In this document: positions 59,733-64,000 of the stretch, piece after piece | Numbering within the stretch: position 1 is the stretch's first letter | How the letters are laid out: each line of letters opens with the position of its first letter | Assembly (NCBI RefSeq): GCF_000226095.1 | Contig: NC_016474.1 | Span: 2,356,001-2,420,000 of the forward strand | Reading direction: 5' to 3' | DNA length: 64,000 nucleotides | Source: Thermothelomyces thermophilus ATCC 42464 | Taxonomy: Eukaryota; Ascomycota; Sordariomycetes; Sordariales; Chaetomiaceae | The notes under the pieces: generated by a model | What the model was told of the DNA's origin: nothing | The model's input: only the letters and a program-made list of their open reading frames with translations | Databases searched by the model: none | Position numbers and translations under genes: made by a program

Positions 59733-60619
59733 CGTCTTTCTCTCTCACCATGCTCAGCAAGTATCACCTCTATCACACGCTGTCTGGCTCTGCCGTGATC
59801 CGACCCCGATCTTGTTCGGCCGTGACATATCCGCGGCAGCTAATTATCCAGCGGTAACCTCCCCTCAACCCATCACCCATCAGTTGAGTAAACCTCGCAA
59901 CGGGGCAGGCAATTCCTCGCAGCTCTCCTTCTTAACATTGGCCAGCTACCAGGGACGTGTGTGTTGGGAAATCGGCGCAGAAGAAACCTCAGTGTGGAGG
60001 GAGGAAGACCTTTATGGTTTGACAGAAACAGCAGCCGGCGGCGAGGATGAGGGCAGGGAACGTCGCACCTCACTTCAGGAAACTGACCGGAACACTGGAA
60101 GGTATTTCGATCAACCTACCTATCTGTACAGGGTGCGATAATTTGCAGAGTGAGCGCTCAACCAACGGCACCTTTTAAACGGCACCTTTGAAACGGCCAG
60201 GGCGGTGTTGTTGTCCGCCCTTCAGACATCCCCGTCTTTGATCCCTGGGAAGGGCTTTGTCTTCAGGTGAGACAAGGCGTATATGTATTTCCATTTACAG
60301 ACCAAAAAGGGGGTCACCTGGGGAGGTCCTCCTGAGCATCTGTTCATCTCGTGCCCCTATGGCCCCTATGAGTTGTTCCCAGGGGACATACGCGGCCGGC
60401 GCCACCCCAGAGCCTGGGGCCCTCGTCCTCCAACACACCCAGCACTACTAGTACGCTACCGAGACATGTTGAGAGACATAGTTCCCTGTTTCGGCGCATG
60501 CTACGGAGTAGCACTTCCCGGTACGGAGGGTAGCCTGGGCCTTGATGGTGGCTTGACCACGCACGGGTCCTGGGTCCTGCGAGGAGCAACTGACGGACGG
60601 TGTAAGGAAGCAGCCCCTC

Positions 60620-60620
<1 letters not shown>

Positions 60621-60651
<31 letters not shown>
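60621..60651 (+). repeat. Poly(A) tract of 31
   Basis: Uninterrupted A homopolymer. Confidence 0.9.
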
Positions 60652-60653
<2 letters not shown>

Positions 60654-60740
60654 CTTACACGACTATGACGAGTCTTGGGCGGATGATCCACCTGCAGAGG
60701 GGTCTCACAATAACCGCAGTATGTACGGATGTACGTACGT

Positions 60741-60760
60741 ACATACATACATACATACAT
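60741..60760 (+). repeat. (ACAT)5 microsatellite
   Basis: Five ACAT units directly after overlapping GTAC palindromes. Confidence 0.9.
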
Positions 60761-63700
60761 ATGCAGGACCAGATTTGCGTCTGCCGGATTCTAGGCCTTC
60801 GGGTACAACTCCCCTTTGTGAGACATTGCACGCAGGCCATGGCCATACCATACCAGCACATCGCATCGCTAGCTCCCCCAGGATCAACAGCCGAACCTTG
60901 GCTGGGAACAAGAAGCGCTTTTCTTCCGATACGACGGGCCTATCAAGGCACCGGGAGCCACCCAAGAGATCGCAATCCGCAACCTGGGGGCCACATCCGC
61001 TTCCAAATCGGGCCCGCTGCAGATGCAGCCTCGTTCGAGACGACCGTTGCTTGATGCTGTGACTGGCTGCTTGGGTTTGGTCTTCGTATATCGCATCAGC
61101 CTTTTTTTTTTTTTGCCGCCCTCTTTTTATATTGTATACTTCTTGTTGCTTTCCTGCTTTTCCTTCCTCCGGGCCAGACTCTGGGTGAGAGGAACCGCTT
61201 GTTTCGTTGTTCTGGTATGGTTGTATCTTTTCTTTTTTGTTTCCCCCCCCTCTTTTACCCCTCTCAACGGCTCGACTCGAGGGGTATGTAATGTGGAACA
61301 CCAGGGTCTCGATCTGAACCCTGTGTTACCACACGCTGGGTAGGGCCGGTGAAGCGTCGCCTAGCTTATTGGCGGCAGCGGGAGGCCGAGTTAGGTTGTT
61401 TGGGCGCGTGGGTGCGGCTGTCATAGGGGCCCCTCTCCCTCCCTCCTCGGCCGGCATCCCAACCTACACTACACACACCTCGGAAACAACAAGGTGGTGT
61501 ACAGCAGCCGTTGTGCGGTGCACTCCTGGTGTGGGTAGCTGCCCCATCTCGCCTCGAGACGGACGCGGGTGAGGAAGAGAGGGGGGGAGGGGGGGGGGGT
61601 GAGGGCACCAGAAGGGAAAGAAGAAGGGGATGAAAAAGAAGAGAGGGAGGAGGTTGTGGGTGTCATTGTAGGGTCTCGACCCTCACCACCCAATCACCCT
61701 TTTCTACCTAACATCTCGTTACCCGTTACCCAAAACACTTCCCCTCATCCCTTTCCACCTCCAGCATGAAACCGGATTGCGAATACATGCTCGTACGCCT
61801 GCCACGATCACATAGAATACGCTAGTGTAGTCTGACCTAGATCGAAATTGATCTAGGACCGTGTGAGCCATGGGCCATGCACAATACTGAGATAGGAAGG
61901 AAGAGGAAAGAGAGAGTGAGGGGGAGTGGGTGATGAGGGGGGTGGGGAGGCGGGTTCTAGAGAGTCTAGACCAGAAGCAGACATTAGATATGTCCGTAAA
62001 CAGGGCAGTGGTTGGTGTATGTATGTGAATACGTCTGTACATTGCTCGCTAGACTTGTACATACGCTGTCGCGCTCTCCAACCACCACCAACTTCTGTCC
62101 TTCTCTCTCCCGTTCGGGCCCTCGTATGTGAGACCCAACGCAACGGGTCTAGTGTAGCGCTTCCGGCGGAGGAGGTGGTGTGTGCGGTGTGTTGTGGAGG
62201 GTGTGTGGAAGAAGGGGGAAAAGGGGGGGGTCAACCGACAACGTCAGCGTGCATCCCCAGCATGGCTTTATAAATATGGGAGAGCGCGGACAGTCCCGGG
62301 AAGGTGGTGTGGGTGGTGGTGGCGTGGGCGTAGCGTACGCGTAGTTGATATGTCCGCCTCGTTTCCTCTTCCTTTTGGTCAGATAATAAAATAAGAGGTG
62401 CCACTTATGCATGCCGGCTCGTCCAGCGAGGTGACCGTCCAGGCATCACCGCATACTGTAAATGGTCCATCTCCTTCATCTGAAACCATATCGAGCGAAG
62501 AAGAAAGGTAAAATCCTGATACTGGGGGTCACGGTTTGCCCTCGGAAGAAGAGGTTGTGGTGGTTTTCAGGGGAGCTGTCTGCTGCTACTCCGCAGCAGA
62601 ATAGGGAGGGGGTTGGGGTTGGTAGGTAGATGTTAGTGTAGTCTCCTTTCCCCCCTCCCTCTGGAATCTGGAAATGGATGATATGAAGGGAACCCCAGGG
62701 ATGACGAGCCAACGGCTGCTGGGGCGTGCAGATGCGTTATTAGCCGCGCTTGTCTGCGGCTGTGTGACGATATCGCGAGCTGCTTCCACGTTTAAGGTAA
62801 TGTCGGGCTGCATCCCTCCACTACCCAAGGTAGGGTAGGTACCCAAGCTCGGTTGCGTCTATGACCGACAGAGCGCCGCAGAGCAATATTCCACCTTCTC
62901 CTTTTCTCTTTCTCTCCTTCTGCCACTCTGCCGTCCTCGTGCGGGATACATGGCCGAGAGGGCCCGCCTTCATATTCACATGCCGTAAGATGTAGACGTG
63001 ACACAGCAGCAACCGGTGTGCTGACATCATCAGATCTTGCGTCGAGAAAAGAGGGAAATGGTGGGGGGTACACCCGTCAGGATCGAATAAAACAAACTTC
63101 CGAACTAAGCGGGAAAATTCAAGCAGGGAAAAAAGAGAGCAGGGAAGTGAGAACTCTGACTCGGATGGCAAGAACCTAAATGGACCGAAATGGGAACAAT
63201 AGGCTACAATTGTTGGTTGCCGGATTGTTTTCCCATGGCATCGGGCATGAAGAGAAGAAGGTTAGGCTCTGCAAAGGCGTTGATCACGGCATAGCGGGCG
63301 GGCACGGAAGAGCGCAATGCCATGGATCGTTCTCGAGGTGGTCTGTTTTGTGCCCAGTTGGTCGGGAGTAGCTACCGGGTAGTTAGTATGTAGTTGCTCA
63401 GTGTTGTCGGTACTGTACTGTACCTGCCTACGGAGTACTACCTTAGCTGTTTAAAGGCAGTGGAGGCTCCTGGTCCTTGTATTTGGCAAGTACGGTACGT
63501 GAGACGCCCCAAAAGTCAGGAACATTGACTACGCGGTAGGTAAAAGTTCGTTGGCTGATAAATAAGGCACCTACGGGAAGATCTGACCTGGCTTACCCTA
63601 TCCACGGCGGGGCTAATATTCAAACGCCACGTCAAGACGAACCCGTTGCATTTCAGCCCTGCTCTGCTATTGTTCAGCCTCGCCTTTTCTTCGCCCATTC

Positions 63701-64000
63701 ATGGAAAGCTTGTCCATGAATAACAAATAGGCTGCACCAGCTCATCTAGATACCTTTGCTACCGTTCTTTTTTTGCCTTGCCCGGCCAAGGCGCCCCAGA
63801 TGCCCCAGATGCCCCAGATCAACTCGCAAACACGCGATTTCTGAACGGTCCACTGCGCCCCTCAGCACCCGATCCCAGGCACGAGATTTAAGGTTTCAAG
63901 AAGCTGCAAAACACCTGCACCTCACGTCTCGTGATTAGGTTCACGCTACTTTGTGCTCCAACGTTGGATACCCTTCTTGATTATCAGGCACTGGTTTATC

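Larger units (their letters stand above)
52805..64000. other. 11.2-kb stretch with no supportable gene
   Basis: From the hmt1 start to the window edge. Frames up to about 260 codons exist but overlap on several frames, are rich in Arg, Pro and Ser, and contain homopolymer translations; none shows a known domain or family ending. The stretch is dense in microsatellites (GGCRA at 53005, CT at 55663 and 59700, TGTA at 58935, ACAT at 60741), homopolymers (A19G14, G16, A31) and GTAC words. hmt1's promoter and leader must be in the first part. Confidence 0.6.

Noticed and set aside
58935-60760. Tetranucleotide arrays as a possible CRISPR or satellite
   Set aside because: Units are 4 bp without spacers; ordinary microsatellites in a eukaryotic genome.
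60283-61062. 259-codon plus-strand open frame
   Set aside because: Runs through the A31 tract as polylysine and ACAT repeats; no domain and no supporting splice signals.

Overview
The window looks like nuclear DNA from a filamentous ascomycete (Pezizomycotina), most likely a Sordariomycete such as a Chaetomiaceae-type Sordariales. The grounds are GC-rich codon use, short GT-AG introns (51-230 bp), intact intergenic spacing of 0.2-5 kb, and proteins typical of this group (PalB, Hmt1, DUF1996, a fungal Sen15, Vts1). The taxonomic guess is inference from protein style. Seventeen protein-coding genes could be modelled with exon boundaries. One (the first) is cut by the left edge. No tRNA, rRNA, CRISPR or LTR element was recognised.

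Left third (1-24 kb): the 3' part of a thiamine-diphosphate enzyme (+), an Arl3/ARFRP1 small GTPase (+), exosome subunit Rrp45 (-) divergent from splicing factor Cwc15 (+), an EBP-type sterol isomerase (-), 25S rRNA m5C methyltransferase Rcm1/NSUN5 (-), a secreted DUF1996 protein (-), TFIIIC subunit Tfc4 (-) and SAM-domain RNA-binding Vts1 (-).

Middle (26-43.7 kb): ribosomal protein L29 (-), a peroxisomal-type adenine nucleotide carrier (-), calpain-like protease PalB/Rim13 (+), a three-finger C2H2 regulator (-), a zinc alcohol dehydrogenase whose first intron is best modelled as GC-AG (+), and tRNA-splicing endonuclease subunit Sen15 (-).

Right part (44-64 kb): a 960-bp deleted Tc1/mariner element with perfect 28-bp terminal inverted repeats, ceramide synthase Lag1 (+), the Hmt1-type ABC transporter (-), and then 11.2 kb (52.8-64 kb) in which no gene could be supported. 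That stretch is rich in microsatellites, homopolymers and GTAC-centred short motifs.

There is no operon-like or cluster-like system. Most genes are housekeeping, and seven of the 17 act on RNA or ribosomes (Rrp45, Cwc15, Rcm1, Tfc4, Vts1, L29, Sen15). I found nothing that amounts to a previously undescribed multi-gene system. The most unusual signals are two dispersed 10-mer families in intergenic DNA (GTAATCCGTA and TACGGAGTAC), a duplicated module in the Rcm1 tail, the GC-AG intron, and a telomere-like box upstream of Rcm1.
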